This document shows, piece after piece, positions 7,636 to 15,128 of a stretch of 39,196 nucleotides of DNA (positions are counted from its first letter, which is position 1; the number at the start of each line of letters is the position of its first letter). Below the pieces are notes generated by a model. It saw only the letters and a list, made by a program, of their open reading frames with translations. It was not told where the DNA came from and did no database searches. The translations under genes were made by a program, and so were the position numbers. Location: NCBI GenBank assembly GCA_900751695.1, contig CAADSS010000074.1, positions 1-39,196 on the forward strand, written 5' to 3'. Source of the DNA: an uncultured Collinsella sp. (GTDB taxonomy: Bacteria; Actinomycetota; Coriobacteriia; Coriobacteriales; Coriobacteriaceae).

Positions 7636-9588
7636 CTACAGGTTCTTGACACCCATCGCGCGCATGGCGTTCAGGATGGCGATGATCGCCACGCCTACGT
7701 CGCCGAACACGGCAAGCCACATGTTGGCGATGCCCAGCGCTGCCAGCACAAGGATCAGCAGCTTAACGCCCAGCGCAAAGATGATGTTCTGCCAGACGAT
7801 CGACATGGTCTTGCGCGCCACGCGGATCGCGCGGGAGATGTTGGACGGTTTGTCGTCCATGAGCACCACGTCGGCGGCCTCAATCGCGGCGTCGGAACCC
7901 ATAGCGCCCATGGCAATGCCAACGTCTGCGCGGGTGAGCACAGGCGCATCGTTGATGCCGTCGCCGACAAAGGCGAGCTTGCCCTTGCCCGATTCGGCTG
8001 CCAGCAATGCCTCGACGCGCTCGACCTTTTCGCCCGGCAGCAGCTGCGCGTGGAACTCGTCGAGCCCCAGCTGCTTGGCCACCGCAGCAGCCACTTCCTC
8101 GCGGTCGCCCGTGAGCATGACGGTGCGCTTGACGCCGGCGGCGTGCAGGTCGCGGATCGTCTGCTCGGCGTCGGCCTTTATGGTGTCGGCAATTACAATG
8201 TGGCCGGCATAGATGCCATCGACTAGCACGTGGAGGATGGTGCCGACGACCTCGCATTCGGGCGCTTTGACTCCGGCCGCGGCGAGCATCTTTGCGTTGC
8301 CGACGACGACGTGCTTGCCGTCGATGGTTGCCGTCACGCCGTGGCCCGCGTCGTTGGCGGAGTCGCTAACGCGCTTTGGGTCGACCACGCCCTGGTAGGC
8401 GACGCGTACGGACTGCGCGATGGGGTGATCGGAGAACGACTCAGCAAGGGCTGCGACTTCGAGCAGCGACTGCTCGGTATAGCCGGCCTCGGGGTGTACC
8501 GCGACCACCGAGAACGTGCCGTTGGTGAGGGTGCCCGTCTTGTCAAAGACGACGGTGTCCACATCGGCGAGCGTCTCGAGGTAGTTAGAACCCTTGATGA
8601 GAACGCCCAGCTTGGAGGCGCCGCCGATGCCGCCAAAGAAACTGAGCGGTACGCTGATCACGAGCGCGCACGGGCAGCTGACGACCAGGAAAGTCAGGCC
8701 GCGCAGGATCCAGTCGGACCAGGCGCCGGTGACCAAGCCGCCGCCGAGCGCGAGTACCGCGGCAGCGCCGGTGACGGCGGGCGTGTAGACGCGGGCGAAG
8801 CGCGTGATGAAGTTCTCGGTGCGCGCCTTCTTCTCGCTAGCGTTTTCCACGAGCTCCAGGACGCGTGCGACGGTGGACTCGCCAAACGGCTTGGTGGTGC
8901 GTACGTGGATGAGGCCCGTCATGTTGATGCAGCCGCTGATGATATCGTCGCCGGACTTGGCGGGGCGGGGAACTGACTCGCCCGTGAGTGCGGCGGTGTC
9001 GAGCTGGGTTTCGCCCTCGACGATGACACCGTCGATAGGCACGCGCTCGCCGGGCTTGACCACGATCACGGTGCCGACGGCGATGTCGTCGGGGAAGACC
9101 TGCCCGAGCGTGCCGTCGGGCTGTTCGACGTTAGCGTAGTCGGGCGCGATGTCCATCATGGCACTGATCGACTTGCGGCTCTTGCCCACGGCGTATGCCT
9201 GGAACAGCTCGCCGACCTGGTAGAACAGCATGACGGCGGCGCCTTCGGCCATGTGCGGGTCGGTATCGGGGAAGAGCACCATGGCAAACGCGCCGATGGT
9301 CGCGACTGCCATAAGGAAGCTCTCATCGAAGGCCTTGCCGCGGCGGATGTTATTGAATGCCTTTTGCAGCACGTCGTAGCCGGCAATCAAAAACGGCACG
9401 AGGAACAGCACAAAGCTGGCGTAGATGTCGCCCGGGGTGCCGAATGCGGCGGCGAGGGTGCCGAGCTCCTCGAGGGCGTACACCACGGCAAAAATGCCCA
9501 GCGCTACCAGGATGCGGTTGTGCTTATGCTCGAGCGACTCTTTTTTCTTGCGCTTCTTCTTTTTCTTTTTGGGGTCGGCGATGGCCAT
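7636..9588 (-). CDS. P1B-type heavy-metal ATPase (Zn/Cd/Pb exporter, CadA/ZntA-like)
   Basis: A 650-aa membrane pump that exports soft divalent metals using ATP. Visible motifs are the CPC channel motif (305-307), the phosphorylated DKTGTLT (Asp349), SDHPIA in the nucleotide domain, GDGINDAP (from 542), and a last membrane helix with DVGVAIIAILNA, as in Zn/Cd subtypes. The N-terminus begins with a run of Lys (PKKKKKKRKKK) and has no fused HMA domain; a small HMA protein is encoded upstream instead. The ATG at 9588 has GGGAGGA at 9598-9604; a further upstream start would add 23 unlikely residues. Last gene of arsR-HMA-ATPase, with its own ArsR-type operator at 9612-9633. Confidence 0.92.
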   Translation of the reverse strand: MAIADPKKKKKKRKKKESLEHKHNRILVALGIFAVVYALEELGTLAAAFGTPGDIYASFVLFLVPFLIAGYDVLQKAFNNIRRGKAFDESFLMAVATIGAFAMVLFPDTDPHMAEGAAVMLFYQVGELFQAYAVGKSRKSISAMMDIAPDYANVEQPDGTLGQVFPDDIAVGTVIVVKPGERVPIDGVIVEGETQLDTAALTGESVPRPAKSGDDIISGCINMTGLIHVRTTKPFGESTVARVLELVENASEKKARTENFITRFARVYTPAVTGAAAVLALGGGLVTGAWSDWILRGLTFLVVSCPCALVISVPLSFFGGIGGASKLGVLIKGSNYLETLADVDTVVFDKTGTLTNGTFSVVAVHPEAGYTEQSLLEVAALAESFSDHPIAQSVRVAYQGVVDPKRVSDSANDAGHGVTATIDGKHVVVGNAKMLAAAGVKAPECEVVGTILHVLVDGIYAGHIVIADTIKADAEQTIRDLHAAGVKRTVMLTGDREEVAAAVAKQLGLDEFHAQLLPGEKVERVEALLAAESGKGKLAFVGDGINDAPVLTRADVGIAMGAMGSDAAIEAADVVLMDDKPSNISRAIRVARKTMSIVWQNIIFALGVKLLILVLAALGIANMWLAVFGDVGVAIIAILNAMRAMGVKNL

Positions 9589-9611
9589 GACTCGTATCCT
9601 CCCAATTGAAT

Positions 9612-9633
9612 GTATGAACACTCGATCATATAA
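9612..9633. promoter_or_regulatory. ArsR-family operator, site 3 (upstream of the ATPase)
   Basis: The 22-bp site has arms TATGAACA and TCATATAA separated by 5 bp, identical in both arms to the two sites upstream of arsR. It lies 24 bp before the ATPase start, so the pump gene probably has its own metal-responsive promoter. Confidence 0.75.
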
Positions 9634-9688
9634 TTTCGCGAGCAAAGGCCGCGGCAAGCGCGGCCTTGCAGATTGGCGTAAACCTGGG

Positions 9689-9907
9689 CTAGAGAATGAT
9701 CTCGCAGTCCGGCTCGGCGTCGGCCGTAAACTCTACAACGCGGTTGAGCACCTCGTCGAACTCGGCGTCATCGGCCTCGAGCGTCAACTTCTGGGTCATA
9801 AAGTTGACGGACACGGATTTGACGCCCTCGAGCTTGGTCAGCTCGTCCTGAAGCTCGCGCGCGCAGTTGGCGCAGTCGATCTCGTCGAGTTTAAACTGCT
9901 TTTTCAT
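9689..9907 (-). CDS. small heavy-metal-associated (HMA) domain protein
   Basis: A 72-aa ferredoxin-like HMA domain, the fold of metallochaperones and of P1B-ATPase N-termini. The metal-binding loop reads DEIDCANCARELQ with Cys12 and Cys15 (CxxC), followed by GVKSVSVNFMTQKLTLE, the usual second strand pattern. The ATPase next to it lacks this domain, so this looks like the pump's metal-binding module on its own chain, though a free chaperone role is equally possible. It starts 64 bp after arsR and ends 100 bp before the ATPase gene, in one operon direction. A GGAACC-type purine tract lies upstream of the ATG. Confidence 0.85.
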   Translation of the reverse strand: MKKQFKLDEIDCANCARELQDELTKLEGVKSVSVNFMTQKLTLEADDAEFDEVLNRVVEFTADAEPDCEIIL

Positions 9908-9970
9908 GGTGGGTTCCTTTCTCTGTATTTGCGGCTTGGGTGCAGGCCGCGCTGGTACCGTGGTTGGTCG

Positions 9971-10336
9971 CTATTCGCAGATGTGGCTCATGCCCTGGTT
10001 GAGCATGGTGTAGACGTGGTCGTCGGCGAGCGAGTATAGGATATTGCGCCCGTCGCGCCGGAATTTAACCAGGTGCGACTGCTTGAGTGTGCGCAGCTGG
10101 TGCGACACCGCGGACTGCGAGGTTTCGGTCGCTTCGGCGATGTCTGCCACGCAGAGCTCGCGGCCCATGAGGGCATAGAGGATCTTGATGCGCGTGGTGT
10201 CGCTGAAGACCTTGAACAGGTCGGCGAGGTCGTAGAGAAGCTCCTCGTCGGGAAGGTCCTCGGGCGAGCAGGTGGTGGGAATCGCGGGTTCGGTGGCCTC
10301 GATGTCGGGTTTCGTTTCATCAACGCGGATGCTCAT
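9971..10336 (-). CDS. ArsR/SmtB-family metal-sensing repressor
   Basis: A 121-aa winged-helix repressor. The HTH spans about 60-95 (CVADIAEATETSQSAVSHQLRTL). The C-terminal helix has Asp105, His107, His118 and Glu121, fitting exactly the alpha5 zinc site D-x-H-x10-H-x2-E of SmtB/CzrA/NmtR-type sensors. The alpha3 cysteine box of CadC/ArsR is reduced to one Cys (ELCVAD, Cys62), so Zn or Co sensing through alpha5 is most likely. Metal binding should release it from the operators at 10351-10405 and 9612-9633, derepressing the efflux genes. First gene of the arsR-HMA-ATPase operon. Confidence 0.92.
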   Translation of the reverse strand: MSIRVDETKPDIEATEPAIPTTCSPEDLPDEELLYDLADLFKVFSDTTRIKILYALMGRELCVADIAEATETSQSAVSHQLRTLKQSHLVKFRRDGRNILYSLADDHVYTMLNQGMSHICE

Positions 10337-10350
10337 TGCAATATCCTTTC

Positions 10351-10372
10351 ATATGAACATGCGCTCATATAA
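10351..10372. promoter_or_regulatory. ArsR-family operator, site 1
   Basis: Arms TATGAACA and TCATATAA with a 5-bp spacer, 15 bp upstream of the arsR start. The arms match the sites at 10384-10405 (opposite orientation) and 9612-9633. Confidence 0.78.
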
Positions 10373-10383
10373 CTTGCTTCCGA

Positions 10384-10405
10384 TTATATGAGTGTATGTT
10401 CATAT
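10384..10405. promoter_or_regulatory. ArsR-family operator, site 2 (inverted copy)
   Basis: On the minus strand it reads the same arms as site 1, TATGAACA and TCATATAA, with a different 5-bp spacer. Sites 1 and 2 face each other across 11 bp, so two repressor dimers could bind side by side over the arsR promoter. Confidence 0.78.
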
Positions 10406-10511
10406 GTCAATGACGTTCAGGTAATTCGTTGCACAAAATGATGGGGAATAGTGGACGAGATCCCGGACTGAGCGGTTTTGATAGCCGATGCCGGGGTGGG
10501 TGCCCCTGAGC

Positions 10512-10726
10512 CGTGCAAAATTTGGAGTATTCTGCAACGATAGGGGGTCCGTTAATTTATTGCAGGCCATATAATGCAGTTCAAGAGTTATCTTAGGGTG
10601 TTAATCCGATGAGTTCTTCCTCAAATGTTGCCTAACGCTCTCACGCAAGAGTGATTTCGCTTCACATTTGGATCCACTCGAGGGTGATAGACACCCGGCT
10701 CTGCTGAATACTCGCAATTTTGCACG
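10512..10726. mobile_element. possible MITE with 25-bp terminal inverted repeats
   Basis: The ends are a 25-bp imperfect inverted repeat (22 of 25 match): left CGTGCAAAATTTGGAGTATT.. at 10512-10536, right the reverse complement at 10702-10726. The 215-bp unit has no good ORF and is AT-richer than the flanks. It fills most of the 420-bp gap between arsR and the next gene. No clear target-site duplication was found, so it could also be a structured regulatory element. Confidence 0.45.
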
Positions 10727-10755
10727 TCGCTAAGGTGCCCACCTTGTTAGCCGGT

Positions 10756-11946
10756 CTAGCTTCCGGCCCCGAAGATCCTGCCCTCGGGCGCGAAGCTGCT
10801 TGTTTGGTTGAGTGATGGGCTGTCGGGTTCGACAGTCTGCATGTCATCGATTGCCGGAGCCTCGTTAATCGTCGGATCGTCCAATGTGATGCCTTCGAGC
10901 ATTGCTTTTTCGAGGTCGATTCGTTGACGCTCTTCGGAATCTTGGCGAAGCTGCTTCTGAATTCGCTTTTTCTCTTCTATAAACCTTCTGAGCACAAACT
11001 GTCTCAGGTCCTCTTGCATGATTTGAAAGTCTTTTGGCAGACGCGAGGGGCGTACGCCCTCTTTCCGCTGGATTGCTTCCATGACCCTAACAAAAGAGCT
11101 GGCATGCATAAAGGAATAACGGCTGACGGTGATGATTCCGTACCCCATGGACGCAAGTGTATTCTTGCGCTCCTCATCGATGGCGCGGTCTTCTTCCGCG
11201 TCATGATAAAAACCGTTGTATTCAATGTCTGTGCGAGATTTCTTTAGATACGCATCCATAAAAAACTTTTTGCGTCTCGTGAGATCCTTCGCGGCAGCGG
11301 TGACCTGCACCTCGTAATCGGTCTCAACTTCCTTAATACCAAGCCCTCCTTCGCTTTTGGGCAGCGTTAGCATCATGACAAAGGCCGTTTCCATAGGAGA
11401 CCGGCATCCGTCGCGCACACATTGGATCGCCTTTCGGGCAAGGGCTAGACCGTCGCATCTGGTAATGGAATTAAAGAACTGCTTTAGCCTCTCGGTCGAG
11501 GTGAGCGCGAAACGCTCGGTACAGGAGGTGGAAGAGTCGGTTCCAAGGGAATAAGCGCCGCACAGTTCAAAGTAGTACTCCACTAGTTCGCGAAAAGAAA
11601 GATAGGTGGCGGCCTGAAGTGCGCAAAGCTCAACGCCAACAATGAAGATGCCATCTTTAAGCTCTACAAAGCGTGAGTTCGAGAATCGTTTTGAAGAAAC
11701 GTGGCATTGACAGTTCATTGCATAGCGCGCATTCCTGCGATCAAACACCATCACCTCGAGGGAATCATTTGCGTCGAGGGAAACATCATGTTTGGTGAGC
11801 CATTCTGCGGCTGCGTCAAGGAGCGTTCCGGTGGGACATGATTCGTAAATCGCGGCAGGACTACAGGACTCGATGCCTTTCGCAGACACCGAATGCGCGG
11901 CCTGGTAGACCGCTTTTGCAGTGGTGTGTGACAATACGATACTCAT
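10756..11946 (-). CDS. hypothetical protein with a Vsr/DUF559-like (PD-(D/E)XK-type) C-terminal region
   Basis: A 396-aa protein I cannot name. The N-terminal half (LSHTTAKAVYQA, then FRELVEYYFELCGAY around 118-132) resembles an uncharacterised family I associate with coriobacteria. From ~183 the pattern SPMET (Glu186), GGLGI, MDAYL (Asp231), DIEYNGFYH (Asp240, Glu242, His248) and a C-terminal strand YGIITVS fits the core of small DUF559/Vsr-like nucleases of the PD-(D/E)XK fold. The tail after ~300 is charged and helical, then disordered. GC is clearly lower than in neighbours and there is no strong ribosome binding site at the ATG. It stands alone with no methylase or partner. Function is unknown; a defence or DNA-processing role is only inference. 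Confidence 0.6.
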   Translation of the reverse strand: MSIVLSHTTAKAVYQAAHSVSAKGIESCSPAAIYESCPTGTLLDAAAEWLTKHDVSLDANDSLEVMVFDRRNARYAMNCQCHVSSKRFSNSRFVELKDGIFIVGVELCALQAATYLSFRELVEYYFELCGAYSLGTDSSTSCTERFALTSTERLKQFFNSITRCDGLALARKAIQCVRDGCRSPMETAFVMMLTLPKSEGGLGIKEVETDYEVQVTAAAKDLTRRKKFFMDAYLKKSRTDIEYNGFYHDAEEDRAIDEERKNTLASMGYGIITVSRYSFMHASSFVRVMEAIQRKEGVRPSRLPKDFQIMQEDLRQFVLRRFIEEKKRIQKQLRQDSEERQRIDLEKAMLEGITLDDPTINEAPAIDDMQTVEPDSPSLNQTSSFAPEGRIFGAGS

Positions 11947-12297
11947 GATATATATCGTGTCAGCTAATGCCGTGTTGACGGTGCTGAGTGGAAAAGCCGT
12001 TTTAGAGGTCTAACCAAATGCTGTCCAAAAGCTTGACGCAATTATGAGTTGGTATGCCCTAAATAAAAGTTTTCGCAGCTTAGCTATAGCATATAAATAC
12101 TCAATTGCCGCACATTTGATAGTGATGCATCACCATCCGACAACGAATTACGTGTCGGGAATTGGCCGAAATCGTTCAAAATGAGGGTTCAGAATTTGTG
12201 ATGGCTGATCTATCTGTGGAACGTAGGGCGGCCCCGCTGCGGGGTTTCCCGCTGCGAGGCCGCTTGTGATCTACGCCGGAGTTTGGCGTAGACGTTT
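11947..12297. other. AT-rich intergenic region with GC-rich hairpins at one end
   Basis: The first ~250 bp are AT-rich with no convincing ORF; they carry the upstream region of the nuclease-like gene. The last ~80 bp contain two hairpins: GCGGCC..GGCCGC with an inner CCCGC/GCGGG pairing (about 12228-12263), and CTACGCC/GGCGTAG (12271-12291), which sits right after the exonuclease stop and may end its transcript, although no T-run follows. Confidence 0.5.
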
Positions 12298-13266
12298 CTA
12301 CTTGGCAAACAGGTTCTTGAGGTTGAACTCGGCTTGGACGGTGCGGAGCATGAGGTCGGTGTCGTCGAGGCCCAGGTGCTGCTCGTTGGCGTCGGCGGCG
12401 AGGGTTCCACGGCGGCGCGCCCAGTTCTCGAGCGCGGCGGGCGCGGATTCGCGGGGGAGCGAGCGGACGTCGGCATCCAGGCTGCGGCAGATCTGGCGCG
12501 AGTCGATGACGATGATCTTGCCGGCGCGGCGTGCCTCGGCGTAACCGTCCAGGTGGATCTTGAACCAACTGTCCTCAAAGGCGGCGTTGTGCGCCATGTA
12601 CGGGTACTTCTTCATAAGCTTGAGCAGCTGCTTCTGCAGTTCCTTGTTCTCGCGGAATGGCTTTTTGCCGTCGATGTCGTCCCAGGTGATGTGGTGGATA
12701 TTCGACAACGGCACATCCTCGCCGCGGTAGATGTCAGGCAGACCGCAGTAGTGCGCCTCGGCGTCGTGCGGGACGGCGTCGCTGGTGAGCTCCATGATTT
12801 CCCAACCCACATTGATGATATAACCGCGCTCGGGTGCACGGCCGGTGGTCTCGATGTCGATACCGAGCACGGTGCCCTGGATGGGCTTGCGGGCGTAGGC
12901 CACGCCGAGCGCGTCGCGGTCGCCGCGGATCTCGCGCATGACCGACGCGGCGGTGCGCTTTTGCATCTTGCCGATGGCGGCGCAGGTGTCGGCATCGGAC
13001 AGGCCGCGCGAAAGCGTCGCGGGCGTCACGTTGCGCAGGCGCGCCTCGCCAATCTGGTCGCACAGGTCGCGGTTGCGGTCAGCCAGGTCGCGCACGGTGG
13101 CAAAGTCGAAGCTGGGGTCGCCCTCGGCGGTAAAGTACTCGGTTTCGAGCACCTTAAGGGCCTCCTCGCCCTTCTGGCGCTCGGACTCCATGGCGCCGTG
13201 ATCGCCATAGATAAACATGGGAATAAACGGCTGGCGCTCGTATTCGAGTGCTTGTGAAACGTTCAT
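12298..13266 (-). CDS. DEDDh-type 3'-5' exonuclease domain protein
   Basis: A 322-aa protein whose C-terminal half is an RNase T/DnaQ-like exonuclease. Exo I is GIDIETTG (Asp and Glu, near residue 134), exo II is MAHNAAFEDSWF (HNxxFE/D), and exo III is QHLGLDDTDLM (His and Asp near 300), giving the DEDDh set. The N-terminal ~120 residues are charged and of no recognised family. Such proteins trim DNA or RNA 3' ends; the substrate is not evident. AAGGAG lies just ahead of the ATG. It is divergent from the metal exporter gene, sharing a 172-bp promoter region. Confidence 0.82.
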   Translation of the reverse strand: MNVSQALEYERQPFIPMFIYGDHGAMESERQKGEEALKVLETEYFTAEGDPSFDFATVRDLADRNRDLCDQIGEARLRNVTPATLSRGLSDADTCAAIGKMQKRTAASVMREIRGDRDALGVAYARKPIQGTVLGIDIETTGRAPERGYIINVGWEIMELTSDAVPHDAEAHYCGLPDIYRGEDVPLSNIHHITWDDIDGKKPFRENKELQKQLLKLMKKYPYMAHNAAFEDSWFKIHLDGYAEARRAGKIIVIDSRQICRSLDADVRSLPRESAPAALENWARRRGTLAADANEQHLGLDDTDLMLRTVQAEFNLKNLFAK

Positions 13267-13438
13267 ATAACTGCTCCTTGGACGGGCCGTGTCGCGCGGC
13301 TCGGTGGCATTGAGTTATGGCGAGATGATAGTTTACCATGGGCAACTATTGGCATCGCGCCTAGGACAACTACAATACCCTAGTTGACCGCTAGGACTTT
13401 TACAATGCTGCCGAAAGACATGAAAGGTTCCATCCGTC

Positions 13439-14539
13439 ATGGATTTGCTGATTGATATTCTGCTCGACGCCGGCAAGGACACGCTCTCGCTGGCGCCGTT
13501 TTTGTTGGTGACGTATCTTGCTCTCGAGACACTTGAGCACGTTGCGGGCGACCGCGTCAACGGCGCTATCAAGCGCGCCGGCGCTGCGGGTCCCGTGGCT
13601 GGCTCGCTGCTGGGCATTGTGCCGCAGTGCGGATTTTCGGCCATGGCAGCAACGCTGTACGCCGGCCGTGTCGTGACGCTGGGCACGCTGGTCGCCGTGT
13701 TCCTCTCGACCTCCGATGAGATGCTGCCGCTGTTGCTCGCCGAGCAGGTGCCCGTGCAGACCATGGCGATGCTTTTGGCTTCGAAGGCACTGATCGCGCT
13801 GGTCACGGGCTTTATCGTGGACGCGGCTATCCGCGGCCTTCGTCGTAATTCCCGCGCGCATGCGGCGATTCGCCGTACCGTGCTGGGGACCGCTGCCAAT
13901 CCGGCTCATGTGAACTGCGCGCACGACGACCATACCGGGGGCGACATCATTGATGAAGTGGCCGAGGCGGGCGTGAGCGCCGACCACATCCACGAGTTGT
14001 GCGAGCGCGACCATTGCGGTTGCGATGATGATGAAGGTGAACACGGGCGCGACCACGGACACAGCCATGACCACGGTCACGCAGGCGAGCATGAGCACCA
14101 CCACGGCCATGGGCACGACCACGGTCACTCCCACGAAGGTGCGCCCGTCCTGTCGATTATCCGCAGCGCGATCTCGCACACCGTGCAGGTGTCGGTATTC
14201 ATTTTCCTGGTGACGCTGATTCTGGTCGCCGTGCTCGAGACCTTTGGCGAGTCGGCGATCGAGCAGTTCCTGCGCGGCAACGAGACGCTTGCGGTCCTGG
14301 GCTCGGCGCTTGTCGGCCTGATTCCCAACTGCTCGGCCAGCGTCGTCATCACGCAACTGTACCTGGAAGGCGCGCTGCAGCTGGCCCCGATGCTCGCCGG
14401 CACGCTCATTTCTGCCGGCGTGGGCTACCTGGTGCTGTTCCGCACCAACCGCAGCGCCCGCGAAAACGTCGTGTTCCTGGTCATGATGTACGTCATCGGC
14501 GCCGGCTGGGGCCTTATCCTATCCGCCGTTGGCCTTTAA
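13439..14539 (+). CDS. putative heavy-metal exporter, ArsP_2 (10-TM) family, with His-rich loop
   Basis: A 366-aa membrane protein of the ArsP_2/'arsenic efflux or manganese transporter' type. Two similar halves are visible, each with a polar motif in a membrane segment: SLLGIVPQCGFSA in the first and ALVGLIPNCSASV in the second. Between them is a cytoplasmic loop (about 165-240) very rich in His, Asp and Gly (repeated HGHDHGHSH-like units), a likely metal-binding buffer. Substrate is unproven; As, Mn and other metals have been suggested for this family. The ATG follows GAAAGG. Its promoter shares CATGGGCAACT-W-TTG with the dtxR-type gene, which hints at common regulation. Confidence 0.8.
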   Translation: MDLLIDILLDAGKDTLSLAPFLLVTYLALETLEHVAGDRVNGAIKRAGAAGPVAGSLLGIVPQCGFSAMAATLYAGRVVTLGTLVAVFLSTSDEMLPLLLAEQVPVQTMAMLLASKALIALVTGFIVDAAIRGLRRNSRAHAAIRRTVLGTAANPAHVNCAHDDHTGGDIIDEVAEAGVSADHIHELCERDHCGCDDDEGEHGRDHGHSHDHGHAGEHEHHHGHGHDHGHSHEGAPVLSIIRSAISHTVQVSVFIFLVTLILVAVLETFGESAIEQFLRGNETLAVLGSALVGLIPNCSASVVITQLYLEGALQLAPMLAGTLISAGVGYLVLFRTNRSARENVVFLVMMYVIGAGWGLILSAVGL

Positions 14540-14542
14540 GTA

Positions 14543-14643
14543 GATTATTGGGACATGTCTTACGATCTACCCCTGTGACCAGGGCATTCCCCGCTGCCAA
14601 AACAAAAAGGTAGATTTTTAGGCATGTCCCAAAAATCTACCTT
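14543..14643. terminator. bidirectional terminator/repeat with GGGACATG core
   Basis: GGTAGATTTTT (14609-14619) and AAAAATCTACC (14631-14641) form a perfect hairpin with T-runs in both directions, between convergent genes. A second inverted copy lies upstream: TAGATTATTGGGACATGTC (from 14543) mirrors the strand-reversed 14620-14640. The whole may be one dispersed repeat element. Confidence 0.7.
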
Positions 14644-14645
14644 GG

Positions 14646-15128
14646 TTAGCGCAGCAGCTCGGTGAGGTTGCGCTTAAAGCGGACCCGGTCTTCGCTGGTA
14701 AATGCCGCCGGACCGCGAGTGCGACCGCCGGCGCGGCGCACCTTCTTTTCCTCGTGGCGAATAAACAGTTGCATGTCGATGGTCGCCTTATCGTAGACGC
14801 GCCCGCGCACGCCGATGGCGGCGGCATCGCGCCCGAGCACCATGCTCGCCAAGCCAATGTCCTGCGTCACGACTACGTCGCCCGCCTGCAGGCGTTCGAC
14901 AATGGCAAAGTCGGCGCTGTCGGCGCCAACGCTCACATCGAGCGTCGTGACCCAAAATCCGCGTCGCGCGTGCTCAGCATCGCGCGGGTCGTCGCGGCGA
15001 ATGTGCCGTTCTAGGTTTTGCGTGCTGTTGCCGGCGATAACAACGGCGACGCCCGCCCGCCGCGCGCAGTCAATCGACTCGCGCGTGACCGGGCAGGCGT
15101 CTGCATCAATAAAGAGCGTTCGTGGCAT
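14646..15128 (-). CDS. YaiI/YqxD family protein (DUF188)
   Basis: A 160-aa protein of the conserved DUF188 family, which has a PIN-like fold. Typical patterns are FIDADACPVTRES at the N-terminus, VTTLDVSVGADSADFAIVERLQAGDVVVTQDIGLAS in the middle and RGRVYDKATID. The acidic residues in DADACP and the VVTQDIGLA segment match the family's presumed active site; a nuclease role is suggested by fold only. The ATG follows immediately after the stop codon of the DUF308 gene, so the two are co-transcribed. The gene ends next to a bidirectional hairpin. Confidence 0.9.
   Translation of the reverse strand: MPRTLFIDADACPVTRESIDCARRAGVAVVIAGNSTQNLERHIRRDDPRDAEHARRGFWVTTLDVSVGADSADFAIVERLQAGDVVVTQDIGLASMVLGRDAAAIGVRGRVYDKATIDMQLFIRHEEKKVRRAGGRTRGPAAFTSEDRVRFKRNLTELLR

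Noticed and set aside
14025..14150. CRISPR-like or tandem repeat in the His-rich coding stretch
   Set aside because: The repetition comes from His/Gly/Asp codons inside an open reading frame; spacing is irregular and there are no spacers. No CRISPR array was seen anywhere in the window.
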